64,000 nt of DNA from JBHENC01 sp051000345 (GCA_051000345.1 JBPCOJ010000100.1:15416-79415); one strand, 5' to 3'; counted from the first letter of the stretch, positions 26,510 to 35,912 are shown. A program made the numbers and translations. Notes: generated by a model from the sequence alone, not told the origin.

Positions 26510-26995
26510 TCAGTCAGACTTGGAATCCTTGCCTCGCGCGAGGCGTTTCTGGACAAGCAAAACTTCGGCGACTGATCCCAATAATTTTTGAACGATAGTC
26601 TTCGGCGGCCTTTGCGCTGCGTCCGAGGCGTGCATTCCGAGCTTTACGTGGACGACCTTGATAACCGCGAGCACTGTTTGATCCACCTCCTTTGTCGAAT
26701 ACCATGGATTGATCGCCACATGCACGCGCTTGTTTTCATCGCACCATGCTTCGATGTTTTCCATATCGACGGCGCGCGCCATTATTTCCGCGTCGGCTTC
26801 AAGTGGAAGTCCGAGTATGACGCTAGCGCGCTCATTGATGTCGAGCGTTGCACCGACGCCGACGGTTTCGCGCAGTCCGGCGTCCACGTCCGCGCTGATG
26901 GCAGCGAGCGCGGCGCGCGTCGCGTCCATCAATTGCTTCTGCGCTTGCGGCACTTTCGAGTTTTCGGGAACGGGATCGTTCGTTCCGTTCGCCAT
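26510..26995 (-). CDS. Hypothetical protein
   Basis: I do not recognise this protein of about 161 residues. It begins MANGTNDPVPENSK, has no signal or membrane segment, is helix-rich, and contains a DMENIEAWCDENKRVHVAIN stretch of mixed character and a basic C-terminus (KRLARGKDSK). A GTG at 27037 would add 14 residues; neither start has a clear ribosome site. It faces the GNAT gene (gap 55 bases). The opposite strand is open over much of the same region, so the coding strand was chosen on composition and continuity. Confidence 0.55.
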   Translation of the reverse strand: MANGTNDPVPENSKVPQAQKQLMDATRAALAAISADVDAGLRETVGVGATLDINERASVILGLPLEADAEIMARAVDMENIEAWCDENKRVHVAINPWYSTKEVDQTVLAVIKVVHVKLGMHASDAAQRPPKTIVQKLLGSVAEVLLVQKRLARGKDSKSD

Positions 26996-27189
26996 CACGA
27001 AAGGCACTTGCCACGCCGTTAATTTCGACCCCCGCACGGGAGGCCCGCCGTCAAAGGCGAGTTCTCAAAAGCCTTCCCATCGTCCACGCCAACGATTCAT
27101 TGCCGAACCCTTCTTTCTTCGATTGCCAGTCTTTCGTGCCTGATGATTTTCAGATTATAACATGGCGGCTTTCATGCGCTTGCGACGGC

Positions 27190-27357
27190 GACATTGAAAG
27201 CTTCCGGTCAAATGCTAAACGGAGATTGCAAAAGTTCAATGGCATCCCGGCGCATACTTTTTACCTGCACTTGAAAGAGTGCGAATATCGTTTCAACAAC
27301 CGGCATAAAAACTTGTATCGGGAGTTGCTCTCATTACTTGAAATACATCCGCTCTAA
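27190..27357 (+). mobile_element. IS1595 (ISXO2-like) transposase remnant
   Basis: The last about 55 codons of a transposase: AKRRLQKFNGIPAHTFYLHL and KECEYRFNNRHKNLY match the conserved C-terminus of ISXO2-type DDE transposases of the IS1595 family. The frame ends at TAA at 27355. The rest of the transposase and the inverted repeats are absent, so the element is dead. The stretch 27358-27436 has nothing visible; copy B of the GT2 duplication starts just beyond, which may link the element to that rearrangement. Confidence 0.6.
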
Positions 27358-27436
27358 ATAAGTTTTGCTACACTAGAGCCTAAAACATAAACGGATAATC
27401 GAACGTTGCGGGCGGCGATGGCTCAACCTTTGTCGC

Positions 27437-28362
27437 GCGGCGGCGGCAACGCTTGCAGTGGTTACGCACGCACGTTACTATGGCGGCTTTGTAGAAAGCG
27501 TGAATAAACGGAAGTTGTTTCAGACTAGCCTTTATCGAATAAAGATTATACGGTTTTTCTTTCGCTCACAACTCGATTGCCCTTCGGCGGCGAATTTCTC
27601 ATGCAGCAAACAGTCAGCTTGATTATCCCCATCTTCAATGAAGCCCCGCACCTAAATCGTTTCCTCGACGGCATAGATAAACTACCGCTGCCGCTGCGAA
27701 AGGAACTCGTCATCGTCAACGATTGTTCGACGGATGATTCGGCGAAGATTCTGGCGAGCTATCGATTTCAATCGCCGGTTATTCTCCTCGATCAACCGCG
27801 CAACCAAGGCAAGGGAGCAGCGATCAGAACGGGAATACAACATGCCACAGGCGACTTTATCGGCATACAGGACGCGGATTTCGAGTATGACGTAAACGAT
27901 ATTCCGAGACTGCTCGCGCCGCTCGTCGAAGGCAAGGCGGATGTCGTTTACGGCTCACGGTTCAAGAAGAACAACGATCAGGTTCACCGCACGCTTCACT
28001 ATCTCGGTAATCGAACGCTGACGATGCTCAGCAACATTATGAGCGGCCTGTACCTGAGCGATATGGAAACCTGCTACAAATTTTTTCGCGCCGACATAAT
28101 CAAGAATATTACGCTCGAATCGAACCGCTTCGGCTTCGAGCCTGAAGTAACAGCGAAAATCGCGCGTCTGCAATTGAGGATTATGGAATTGCCGATCTCT
28201 TATTTTCCGCGCAAGTATCTCGAAGGAAAAAAGATTACATGGAAGGACGGGGTCGCCGCGCTCAGGCATATGTTCTACTTTAATTTGATAAGAAAACCCC
28301 ACAACTATTTCCACGAAACGCTCCCCGATCATTACCGCGTCAAGGGAGAAAAATGGTTGTGA
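27437..28362 (+). repeat. Duplicated segment, copy B (GT2 gene plus about 160 bases of leader)
   Basis: This is the second copy of the segment at 18440-19362. It has the same orientation, a diverged leader and a nearly identical coding part. After the gene's stop the two flanks no longer match. It lies just after an IS1595-type remnant. Confidence 0.8.
27601..28362 (+). CDS. GT2 polyprenyl-phosphate glycosyltransferase-like, copy B (intact)
   Basis: A 253-residue GT-A fold enzyme with SLIIPIFNEAPHLNRFL at the start, VNDCSTDDSAKIL, the glycine loop NQGKGAAIRTG and the D-x-D-type IQDADFEYD. Architecture and length match bacterial DPM1-like enzymes without membrane anchor. It is the intact sister of 18603-19493 and ends normally with WL-stop. 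An in-frame TTG lies at 27577, but the ATG at 27601 matches the start of copy A. The pyruvate phosphate dikinase gene follows after 104 bases. Confidence 0.85.
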   Translation: MQQTVSLIIPIFNEAPHLNRFLDGIDKLPLPLRKELVIVNDCSTDDSAKILASYRFQSPVILLDQPRNQGKGAAIRTGIQHATGDFIGIQDADFEYDVNDIPRLLAPLVEGKADVVYGSRFKKNNDQVHRTLHYLGNRTLTMLSNIMSGLYLSDMETCYKFFRADIIKNITLESNRFGFEPEVTAKIARLQLRIMELPISYFPRKYLEGKKITWKDGVAALRHMFYFNLIRKPHNYFHETLPDHYRVKGEKWL

Positions 28363-28466
28363 GTGCTTCGTCTCTCGAACATCGCTCGAAGACTACGCAA
28401 AGTTAATCCAGTGGAGCAGTCTGTTACCATCAGGCTTAGTCGGTAAACGAAAACAGGAGAATGTGC

Positions 28467-31340
28467 ATGGCTCAACAATACGTTTATTCGTTCGGCGACG
28501 GCGCGGCGGAAGGGACGGGCGCGATGAAGGATACGCTCGGCGGCAAGGGCGCGGGACTCGCAGAGATGACGGCAGCCGGATTGCCTGTGCCGCCCGGCTT
28601 CACGCTCTCGACGGCGGCCTGCACGGTTTACGAAAGGGAACAAAGGCTCGGCGATGAGATTGAAGCGGAAGTAGAAAAAGCGCTCCTTAAATTGGAGAAC
28701 TTGCAGAACGAGCGGCTCGGCGATGAAGAACGCCCGCTATTGGTTTCCGTGCGCTCCGGCGCAAAGTTTTCGATGCCCGGCATGATGGACACGATCTTGA
28801 ACTTAGGCTTAAACGACAAGACCGTAATGGCGTTAATGCGGCGCACAGGCAACGAGCGTTTCGCTTGGGATTCCTACCGGCGCTTTATCCAAATGTTCAG
28901 CGATGTCGTGCTCAAAGTCGATAAGCATCTTTTCGAGCAGCGACTCGCGGCCTGTAAAAAGAGCCGCAATGTTGCGGAAGACACGGCCTTGAGTGCAGAC
29001 GACTTGCGCGAACTCGTCGAAGATTTCAAGCGCATCGTCAGCGACAACACGGGCGGGCGGCCTTTCCCGCAAGACCCGCGCGAACAATTGCGAGAGGCGC
29101 GCGATGCCGTCTTTCGTTCGTGGAACAACGAGCGCGCGGTGCATTACCGGCGCATGAATAACATCACGAGCGCGCTCGGCACAGCCGTCAACGTGCAGAG
29201 CATGGTCTTCGGCAACATGGGCGAAACATCGGGGACGGGCGTCGGCTTCACGCGCAATCCTGCGACGGGCGAGCGCGAATTCTACGGCGAATTTTTAATT
29301 AACGCGCAGGGCGAGGATGTCGTCGCGGGCATTCGCACGCCGCTGCCGCTTCATCGCCTGCGTGAAGCGTTGCCGGACGTTTACGATCAACTGAAAACAA
29401 TTACCAACCGGCTGGAAAAACATTACCGCGATGTGCAGGATTTCGAGTTTACGATTCAAGAAGGCAAACTCTTTATGCTGCAAACACGCTCCGGCAAGCG
29501 CACGGGGCTGGCCGCCGTTCGCATCGCCTGCGAGATGGTCGATGAAGGAATTTTATCCGCGCATGAATCTCTGACTAAAATCGATCCGGCGCTGCTCGAT
29601 CAATTATTGCACCCGATGTTCGATCCGGCGGAGCGCATGAAATTTCCTGTGGTGGCGAGTGGCCTTCCATCATCGCCCGGCGCGGCGACGGGAAGCATCG
29701 TCTTCACGGCGGCGAAGGCCGTCGAGCAAGCGCGCAAAGGCTCGCGCGTAGTGCTTGTGCGCGAGGAAACAACGCCCGATGACATCGCCGGAATGGAAGC
29801 CGCGCAGGGATTTCTGACAGCGCGCGGCGGACAAACTTCGCACGCGGCAGTTGTCGGTAGGCAGATGGGAAAGCCTGCGGTGGTCGGCTGTGCCGCGCTG
29901 CACATAGACGAAGAAGCGGGGACGCTGACGATCACGGGCATCAGCAGCGTTGCCGAAACAATCGTGGTGCGCGAGGGAGCTGAACTTTCGATTGACGGCA
30001 CGACGGGCGAAGTAATGATGGGCCTCGTGCCGACATCGGATTCCGAAGTGCTGCGCGTCGTGCAGGGCGAGATGCCAGCGGAAGACTCGGACGTTTATCG
30101 AATGCTTCAGCGCGTTCTCGCGTGGGCTGATGAAGTCAAGCGTTTGGGTGTTCGCGCCAACGCAGACATTCCGCGCGATGCGCGCGTGGCGCGTGCCTTC
30201 GGTGCGCGCGGCATAGGCTTGTGCCGCACGGAGCACATGTTTTTTGCCGCAGACAGATTGCCGTTTGTCCAGCGCATGATCGTCGCGGCGGCGAAGGGAC
30301 GCGAGGGCATAGTGCGCCTCGGCGAATTAGAGAAGCGCGCGGATCGCTCACCTGTGGATGCCGTTTCTGTTGAAGTGTCTGCCGCGCACAAACATTACGA
30401 TGAGCATATCGAAAGTTATCTGGGCGCGTTGCGTGCGTTGTTGCCGATGCAGCGGGCGGACTTTGCCGGTCTGTTTCGTGAGATGACGGGGCTGCCCGTG
30501 ACGATTCGCTTGCTCGATCCGCCGCTTCACGAATTTTTGCCGAACCGTGACAACCTCGCGGATCAATTAAGGGACGCGCGCGCAGACGGGCGCTATCGTT
30601 GGGTCGAAGAACTCGAAGCGCTGCTGCGCCACATAGACGGTCTGGCGGAGATTAACCCGATGCTCGGACATCGCGGCGTGCGGCTCGGCATTACCTACCC
30701 GGAAATCACGGAGATGCAGGTGCGCGCCATCTGCGAAGCGGCGTGCGATGTGGCGGATGAAGGACTCGAAGCGAAGCCGGAGATTATGGTTCCGCTCGTC
30801 GGCACGACAAACGAACTAGCGCTTCAGCGGCAGTTGATCGAGCGCACCGCACGCGCCGTATTTGACGAGCGCGGGCGCGAAGTGGAATACAGCATCGGGA
30901 CGATGATCGAACTGCCGCGCGCGGCTCTCGTCGCAGGCCAGATCGCCGAGCACGCGGACTTTTTTTCGTTCGGCACGAATGATTTGACGCAGACGACCTA
31001 CGGCCTTTCGCGCGACGATGCGGGAACGATTATCACTGCCTACCAGCGGCTCGGCGTTTATGAGCAAGACCCGTTCGTTGTGCTCGACCGCGAGGGCGTC
31101 GGGCAACTCGTCGAGATGGGAACGCAGCGTGGACGTGCGACGCGTCCCGGCTTGAAGGTAGGCATCTGCGGCGAGCATGGCGGCGAGCCGTCGAGCGTCG
31201 AGTTTTGTCATTCGATCAATCTGGATTACGTGTCGTGCTCGCCTTACCGCGTGCCGATTGCGCGGTTGGCGGCGGCGCGCGCGGCGCTTGCTGAACGCGA
31301 AAGAGATTTATCAAAAGACAGCAGCCAACCTGAAGGCTGA
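28467..31340 (+). CDS. ppdK: Pyruvate, phosphate dikinase
   Basis: A 957-residue enzyme that interconverts pyruvate, ATP and Pi with PEP, AMP and PPi, a reversible step of glycolysis/gluconeogenesis. The N-terminal ATP-grasp domain (GGKGAGLAEM, SVRSGAKFSMPGMMDT), the swivelling phosphohistidine domain (GGQTSHAAVV, His at about 459) and the PEP-binding barrel (TIRLLDPPLHEFLP, GICGEHGGEPSS, YVSCSPYRVPIARLA) are all present in order. Bacterial PPDKs are usually about 870-880 residues; a stretch near 612-655 looks like an extra helical insertion. The ATG at 28467 is preferred over 28461 because AGGAGA lies 7 bases before it. It stands alone. Confidence 0.96.
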   Translation: MAQQYVYSFGDGAAEGTGAMKDTLGGKGAGLAEMTAAGLPVPPGFTLSTAACTVYEREQRLGDEIEAEVEKALLKLENLQNERLGDEERPLLVSVRSGAKFSMPGMMDTILNLGLNDKTVMALMRRTGNERFAWDSYRRFIQMFSDVVLKVDKHLFEQRLAACKKSRNVAEDTALSADDLRELVEDFKRIVSDNTGGRPFPQDPREQLREARDAVFRSWNNERAVHYRRMNNITSALGTAVNVQSMVFGNMGETSGTGVGFTRNPATGEREFYGEFLINAQGEDVVAGIRTPLPLHRLREALPDVYDQLKTITNRLEKHYRDVQDFEFTIQEGKLFMLQTRSGKRTGLAAVRIACEMVDEGILSAHESLTKIDPALLDQLLHPMFDPAERMKFPVVASGLPSSPGAATGSIVFTAAKAVEQARKGSRVVLVREETTPDDIAGMEAAQGFLTARGGQTSHAAVVGRQMGKPAVVGCAALHIDEEAGTLTITGISSVAETIVVREGAELSIDGTTGEVMMGLVPTSDSEVLRVVQGEMPAEDSDVYRMLQRVLAWADEVKRLGVRANADIPRDARVARAFGARGIGLCRTEHMFFAADRLPFVQRMIVAAAKGREGIVRLGELEKRADRSPVDAVSVEVSAAHKHYDEHIESYLGALRALLPMQRADFAGLFREMTGLPVTIRLLDPPLHEFLPNRDNLADQLRDARADGRYRWVEELEALLRHIDGLAEINPMLGHRGVRLGITYPEITEMQVRAICEAACDVADEGLEAKPEIMVPLVGTTNELALQRQLIERTARAVFDERGREVEYSIGTMIELPRAALVAGQIAEHADFFSFGTNDLTQTTYGLSRDDAGTIITAYQRLGVYEQDPFVVLDREGVGQLVEMGTQRGRATRPGLKVGICGEHGGEPSSVEFCHSINLDYVSCSPYRVPIARLAAARAALAERERDLSKDSSQPEG

Positions 31341-31420
31341 CTATCAGTGATTGAAATTTAATGTTGGAGCAGAGTGCGATGTAACTCCTGATTTACGCAT
31401 TGCGGGCGAGGGAAGCAGGC

Positions 31421-34400
31421 TCAATCTTCTGTGGGCATTTGATTGATAATTTTCATTGTTTTGACGCTCACCGTGCAGACGCGCCGGAGCAAATCGATGA
31501 CGGTTTCCTTGTAGTCGGCGAAGCGATAGGAATTGAATTTCTCGCGGATGGTCGCATCCTGCGGTTTCTTTTCCTTATATTGATCGAGAATCCATTCGAG
31601 GGCGGAGCGATTGCCGAGCTTGTATTCCCAAGCGGACGACGGCACGCCCTGCAGCGTTGTTTCGGAATCGAGTTCGATTGTGCCGCTTGTCTTGTCGGCC
31701 TTTAACTTCGGGCGCGGCGTGGAGTTTGTTTTGGCGTGGACTATTTTCAGTTTGAAGGGCTTTGCGGTTTCATAGTCGATGTGCAGAATCATCAGCTCTT
31801 TGCCCCACGCCGCCCATTGCCGGAAATCCGCGTAGAAGGGCAGGCGCGGAAATTCCCGCTTGAGATTGAGTTCGTATTTTCGGCGATACGCGGGATGATG
31901 CAGGACGGCGTAGGTGTAATGAAAAATATCTTCGCGCGTGATGCGCTTGTCTTTGTAATGCTCACGAAATTGCATCAAGCCCCAATCTGTAATGTTGTCG
32001 TGGCGTTCGCCGTTCGCGTCATAACGATAAAGCGGAAGGGTTTTAGTTCCACTTGCAGCGTTGCTCAATCCGTTTAGGTCATTGACCAAGTTGAATGCTA
32101 AAACAGAAAAAGGAACAACGGTGTCCAAGCCTATATATCCAATACATATATTTTCGTCAGTCTTACCGATTGGGAAAATACTGCCCTGCTGATAAATTCT
32201 GTGAGTAATAATTCTGTCGAAATAAGTCCACCGTTTGACATAAGGTCTATACAGCGAAAGTTTTATTTTGTCCTCATTAAAAACTAACTTTGAATTTCTT
32301 TTGAAATGCGTGAGAATTTCAGAAGTAAATTTGATTGTTGTGTCATTAAAAGCAGATTGGTTGCCTAATTCTAGATAAGCCTTCTTGCTTCTTTCGTAAT
32401 AGTCGCAAAAGAATTTAACTTTTTTCTTCAAATTCTCCTTGTCAATATCATAATTCCAAATATCTCTTGCGGTAAGAACGCCCAAAGAATACAACTCGAA
32501 AATCGCTCCATCTTCTTTATTACCTGTCTTCACATCTTTACTTACTAAAGGGAGTAGCGACTCGAAATTTGTATCAGCAAGATTCAGCCAATTGTGTTCC
32601 TTGCTTGGCGTGATTCGTTCAAACGAAATTGACGACAACGAATTTTCTCCGAACCATTCGAGCTTTGTTTCTTTGCGCCAGAAATCGTCCATCGTAACGT
32701 AATGAATACGGCACGGCTGCTTTTCCTTCTTCGCCTTCTTCACCAGAAACATCAAAGCAACGCCCGTTTGAATCCCGAAAACATTGTGCGATGTTCCGGC
32801 GATCTTCGGATTGGCGCGCACGTCCGAACGCGTGTCGATGATATAAGCGTAATCGAAATCGTCTTCAACGCTTTTGCGAAAACCGTCGAACGTGCGGCTA
32901 TCTATAAAGCTGCGATTCGTCACAAACGCCAGCACGCCGTTCTCGTCGATCCTATCCATCGACCAGCGATAAAAGCGCGCGTACATATCATAGACTTTCG
33001 TTTTCTGCGCCGTTGAGTTTTTAACGAAAGTGTCTTTGATGCGCCGGTCAATTTCCTTGTAATCGCGGTTGCGGTTGAAGTCGTTAAAGTTCGCTTGATT
33101 CGCGTTGTAAGGCGGGTTGCCGATGATGACGGAGATTTTGCGCTCGTTTTGATTCACGATGCGCGCGGCGTTCTCCGAGCTTATGCCGAACATCATGCTT
33201 TGCTTGCCGAGGTAGTCGAGCGCGGCGGTGTTGTCGAGCGTGTCAACGAAGCAAATGTTTTTGAACTCTTTGTATTTGCCGATCTTCTGCTGATACGTGT
33301 ATTCGATGTTGAGGTTGGCGATGTAGTACGGGAGTATGGCGACTTCGTTGGCGTGTATCTCGTGCTCGAATTTGTGCGGCAGATACTGCGCCGGGATATG
33401 CTCGATCAGTTCCGCGACGAACGTTCCCGTGCCTGTCGCGGGGTCTAAAATCTCCACATTCTTTTCCGCCAGACTCGTGTTGAAATATTTCTCCAAAAGG
33501 TAATCCGTGCTCTCGATCATAAACCGCACGATCTCGTTCGGCGTGTACACCACGCCCAGACGGTCTGCGCCCTTCGGGTTATAAACCTTATAAAAGTTCT
33601 CGTAGATGTTCTTCAGAAACTTTTGCTTTTCGTGATGATCCGCGATGCCGGAAGCAGCGTCTCTGATCGTGTCGTAATAGCTGCGTATATTGCCCAGATA
33701 ATTCTGCCGCACGGCGCGCGTCATAAACATGCCGATAACGCTTTCGAGTTCGCGCGCGATATTGTTGTTCTGTAGAAAACCGGAATCACCGAAAATGTTG
33801 TTGAAAATATCTTCTGTCAGGATGTGCTGAATTATCATCTCGCGCACATCTTCGAGCGTAATCTCCGGGTTGATTTCCGTCCGGCAGTTCATCCAAAACT
33901 CGTCGCGCTTGGCGATGAAATCCTTGTTCGTGTCGGCTTCGGTTTGAATCAACTCGCGCAGGCTCTGCACAATCGTCGGCACGTCTTCCGTGAACTTCAC
34001 GAGCGCCTTATTGAACTCGCGGACTTGCGGCGGCTCGAAGTTGACGAAGGCGTGCAGAATCCCTTCGAGCAATTCCGCGTCCTTCATCGAAACGCGCATC
34101 ACCTGCGCGTTCTCCTGAAACAGCACAGCCGTCTCGCTGTCCTCGAAAAGCGTGTTCGCCAGCGGATAGCCCTTGTCGATCTTCGACTGAATTTCCCTGT
34201 CGATGTCGTCCTTGATGTCCTTGCTTTCCCAGTAACCGAAATCGAGGCGCAGGGCGTTCTTCAACGCGCCGTCGGGAATAATGTTCGTTCCCTTCGCGCT
34301 CTTAATCGCTATCTTCGGCACCAGCATCAAATTGCGCCGCTCGGCATAGGAATTCACCAACTGTATAAAAGCGTGCTCGACGGTCGTTTCGTTGCGGCTG

Positions 34401-34462
34401 CCGCCGAAGCGAATCGTTTCTTCAAGTTTGTTGTAGTAGTTATTGAGAAGTTGTTTGGACAT
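31421..34462 (-). CDS. One-polypeptide restriction-modification-like protein (PD-ExK nuclease plus N6-adenine methyltransferase, Type ISP-like C-terminus)
   Basis: A 1013-residue protein. The N-terminus carries a PD-(D/E)xK-type nuclease pattern (PDG at 63-65, D74, E79-S-K81). A helical region follows to about 290, then an adenine methyltransferase with motif I DPATGTGTF (340-348) and motif IV NPPYN (449-453). The C-terminal half should hold the target-recognition domain and resembles the C-terminal region of Type ISP enzymes (LlaGI-like). Those are about 1600 residues with a helicase between nuclease and methyltransferase; here no Walker A or DEAD/DEAH motif is seen. It may be a Type IIG-like enzyme cutting and methylating one site. 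The gene is solitary and convergent with ppdK. Confidence 0.82.
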   Translation of the reverse strand: MSKQLLNNYYNKLEETIRFGGSRNETTVEHAFIQLVNSYAERRNLMLVPKIAIKSAKGTNIIPDGALKNALRLDFGYWESKDIKDDIDREIQSKIDKGYPLANTLFEDSETAVLFQENAQVMRVSMKDAELLEGILHAFVNFEPPQVREFNKALVKFTEDVPTIVQSLRELIQTEADTNKDFIAKRDEFWMNCRTEINPEITLEDVREMIIQHILTEDIFNNIFGDSGFLQNNNIARELESVIGMFMTRAVRQNYLGNIRSYYDTIRDAASGIADHHEKQKFLKNIYENFYKVYNPKGADRLGVVYTPNEIVRFMIESTDYLLEKYFNTSLAEKNVEILDPATGTGTFVAELIEHIPAQYLPHKFEHEIHANEVAILPYYIANLNIEYTYQQKIGKYKEFKNICFVDTLDNTAALDYLGKQSMMFGISSENAARIVNQNERKISVIIGNPPYNANQANFNDFNRNRDYKEIDRRIKDTFVKNSTAQKTKVYDMYARFYRWSMDRIDENGVLAFVTNRSFIDSRTFDGFRKSVEDDFDYAYIIDTRSDVRANPKIAGTSHNVFGIQTGVALMFLVKKAKKEKQPCRIHYVTMDDFWRKETKLEWFGENSLSSISFERITPSKEHNWLNLADTNFESLLPLVSKDVKTGNKEDGAIFELYSLGVLTARDIWNYDIDKENLKKKVKFFCDYYERSKKAYLELGNQSAFNDTTIKFTSEILTHFKRNSKLVFNEDKIKLSLYRPYVKRWTYFDRIITHRIYQQGSIFPIGKTDENICIGYIGLDTVVPFSVLAFNLVNDLNGLSNAASGTKTLPLYRYDANGERHDNITDWGLMQFREHYKDKRITREDIFHYTYAVLHHPAYRRKYELNLKREFPRLPFYADFRQWAAWGKELMILHIDYETAKPFKLKIVHAKTNSTPRPKLKADKTSGTIELDSETTLQGVPSSAWEYKLGNRSALEWILDQYKEKKPQDATIREKFNSYRFADYKETVIDLLRRVCTVSVKTMKIINQMPTED

Positions 34463-34498
34463 GAGGTTTCAAGAACGACTCGCGTGAGATGACTTAAA

Positions 34499-34527
34499 GA
34501 CAGCCGCACAAACCTTGAGCGGCTGTC
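34499..34527 (-). terminator. Intrinsic terminator after the small basic protein gene
   Basis: GACAGCCGC and GCGGCTGTC form a perfect 9-base-pair stem with an 11-base loop. On the minus strand the stem is followed by TTTAAG. It lies 59 bases after the stop of the 51-residue gene and 37 bases before the start of the restriction-modification gene, which would separate the two transcripts. Confidence 0.5.
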
Positions 34528-34585
34528 GCTGCGCAATCGAATACCATGACGCATGGAACTTCCGAACACATGCGATACGCGACGG

Positions 34586-34741
34586 CTAGCCGCGTTTCTT
34601 TTCCGGTTTGGCGGTGAATCCGCGACTGTCCGGCGTGTTCTTCTTGGCGGAAAAATCCTGCGGCGGCGCGGCAGTTTTTACCTTCTCTGCGATCTCTTTC
34701 TGAATCGCTTCCTTTAATCGCTTTTTGGCTTTTTTATTCAT
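34586..34741 (-). CDS. Small basic hypothetical protein (51 aa)
   Basis: This short frame encodes a 51-residue, Lys/Arg-rich protein beginning MNKKAKKRLKEAIQKEIAEK, a charged helix, and ending in a Lys/Arg/Pro-rich tail (TAKPEKKRG). I do not recognise it. There is no Shine-Dalgarno; instead a perfect TATAAT lies 7 bases before the ATG, which would place transcription start at or next to the ATG, as in leaderless genes. The hairpin at 34499-34527 ends the unit. It may be a nucleic-acid-binding peptide; this is a guess from charge only. Confidence 0.5.
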   Translation of the reverse strand: MNKKAKKRLKEAIQKEIAEKVKTAAPPQDFSAKKNTPDSRGFTAKPEKKRG

Positions 34742-34939
34742 AATGCGGATTATAGCTTACACCCTGAAATATTCGTCAGGCGTCGAGGGGCAGTGTCAAA
34801 AGAGGAAGGGGAATCGCCGCCCGCGCTCTTTCCGTGTCCGGCATCGGCGACGAATTTTTCCAAATAAAGTTTTGAGATTCGTGCCGGATAATGTTAGAGC
34901 ATAGTCAGCATTCAACAACAATTCAAGAGGAGCACAGTT

Positions 34940-35131
34940 TATGCAGCATACGACAGCGTCGGTCTGGATAACTACGCAGTGATGCTTGTCTATGTCGCTT
35001 TTGTCGTCGGCATAGGTTTCGCTCTGTCCGCGAATTCGGGCGCGCGGGCGGCGTGTATATCGAGATGCCGGTTGACAATGCGATGCGGCGGAAATGGTCT
35101 CGCCGCGCCGGTCGTTAGCCTCGTCGTTCAA
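34940..35131 (+). pseudogene. Possible N-terminal remnant of a sodium:solute symporter gene
   Basis: In one frame the sequence reads LDNYAVMLVYVAFVVGIGFAL, cited here by its first 20 residues, close to the first helix of SSS-family transporters. An ATG with a good ribosome site (AAGAGGAGC) at 34941 is out of frame with it by one base, and the homology stops after about 25 residues. I read it as a decayed gene start. The rest of the interval 34742-35186 (445 bases) has no other feature I can support. Confidence 0.3.
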
Positions 35132-35186
35132 TAAATATAAGAGTTCGGTTTATAGATACGAAGGCGTGCGAAGGTCTGAATGATAT

Positions 35187-35783
35187 ATGAGAATAACTGA
35201 CATTGCAGAATACTTTGCCGCGCACGCGCGCGTGGTCGAGCAGAGTCTCAAGGAATTGCAAGCGCCTGCCGATGAGGTCGCGCGCGTTTTAGTCGAAGCC
35301 TTGAGGAATGGAAAAAAAGTCTTGGCTTTCGGCAACGGCGGCAGTGCTTCACAGGCAAGCCATTTGGTCGCTGAATTGTTGGGACGATTCAGTATGACCA
35401 GACAACCGTTTCCGGCAATTGCTCTGGCGAGCGATGCTGGCACGGTGACCTGCATCACCAACGACTTTAGCTATGAAGTGCTTTTCGAGCGGCAACTTCA
35501 AGCGTTGGCGCAGGCAGGCGATGTGGCGTTCGGCTTCACTACCAGCGGGAAATCTGAAAACATAAGGCGCGGTCTGGCAATGGCTCGAGAGCGCGGAGCG
35601 ATTGCGATTGCCGTGACGGGCGCAGCCGGATTGATTGGTGGAACGGCAGATTACATGCTGGCAGTTCCGAGCGATGTGACTGCTCATGTTCAGGAAGTTC
35701 ATTTAATGCTGCTGCATATATGGTGCGCTTATCTCGATGAGCGGTTGGGACAAGATGAACATCGGGATAAGTTGATTATTTAG
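35187..35783 (+). CDS. gmhA: Sedoheptulose-7-phosphate isomerase (phosphoheptose isomerase), SIS domain
   Basis: A 198-residue single SIS-domain protein that isomerises D-sedoheptulose 7-phosphate to D-glycero-D-manno-heptose 7-phosphate, the first step of ADP- or GDP-heptose synthesis. Visible are the phosphosugar loops FGNGGSASQASHLVAELLGRF, given here as the motif GNGGSASQASH, and TTSGKSENIRRGL; the H/E pair in SHLVAE supplies metal or base ligands in GmhA, and VQEVHLMLLH near the C-terminus the second set. Length matches GmhA (about 190-200). No heptose kinase or GmhB is adjacent; a nucleotidyltransferase lies 3 kb downstream (38850), separated by broken genes. Other SIS isomerases are possible. 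Confidence 0.8.
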   Translation: MRITDIAEYFAAHARVVEQSLKELQAPADEVARVLVEALRNGKKVLAFGNGGSASQASHLVAELLGRFSMTRQPFPAIALASDAGTVTCITNDFSYEVLFERQLQALAQAGDVAFGFTTSGKSENIRRGLAMARERGAIAIAVTGAAGLIGGTADYMLAVPSDVTAHVQEVHLMLLHIWCAYLDERLGQDEHRDKLII

Positions 35784-35912
35784 GCAAGTCAGCCATTTAA
35801 GGAAGGGGATTAGAGGTCTCGCGTTCGTCGATTATCCGGCGCAACGTGCGGACGGATCAGCAGTGCCGCAGATTGACCAAACGAATCGGCGCGGAGCGTC
35901 TTATCGAACGCG

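Noticed and set aside
34796..35131. Minus-strand frame of about 110 codons upstream of gmhA
   Set aside because: No motif or ribosome site; its composition is that of a shadow, and the plus strand has a better reading as a decayed transporter start.
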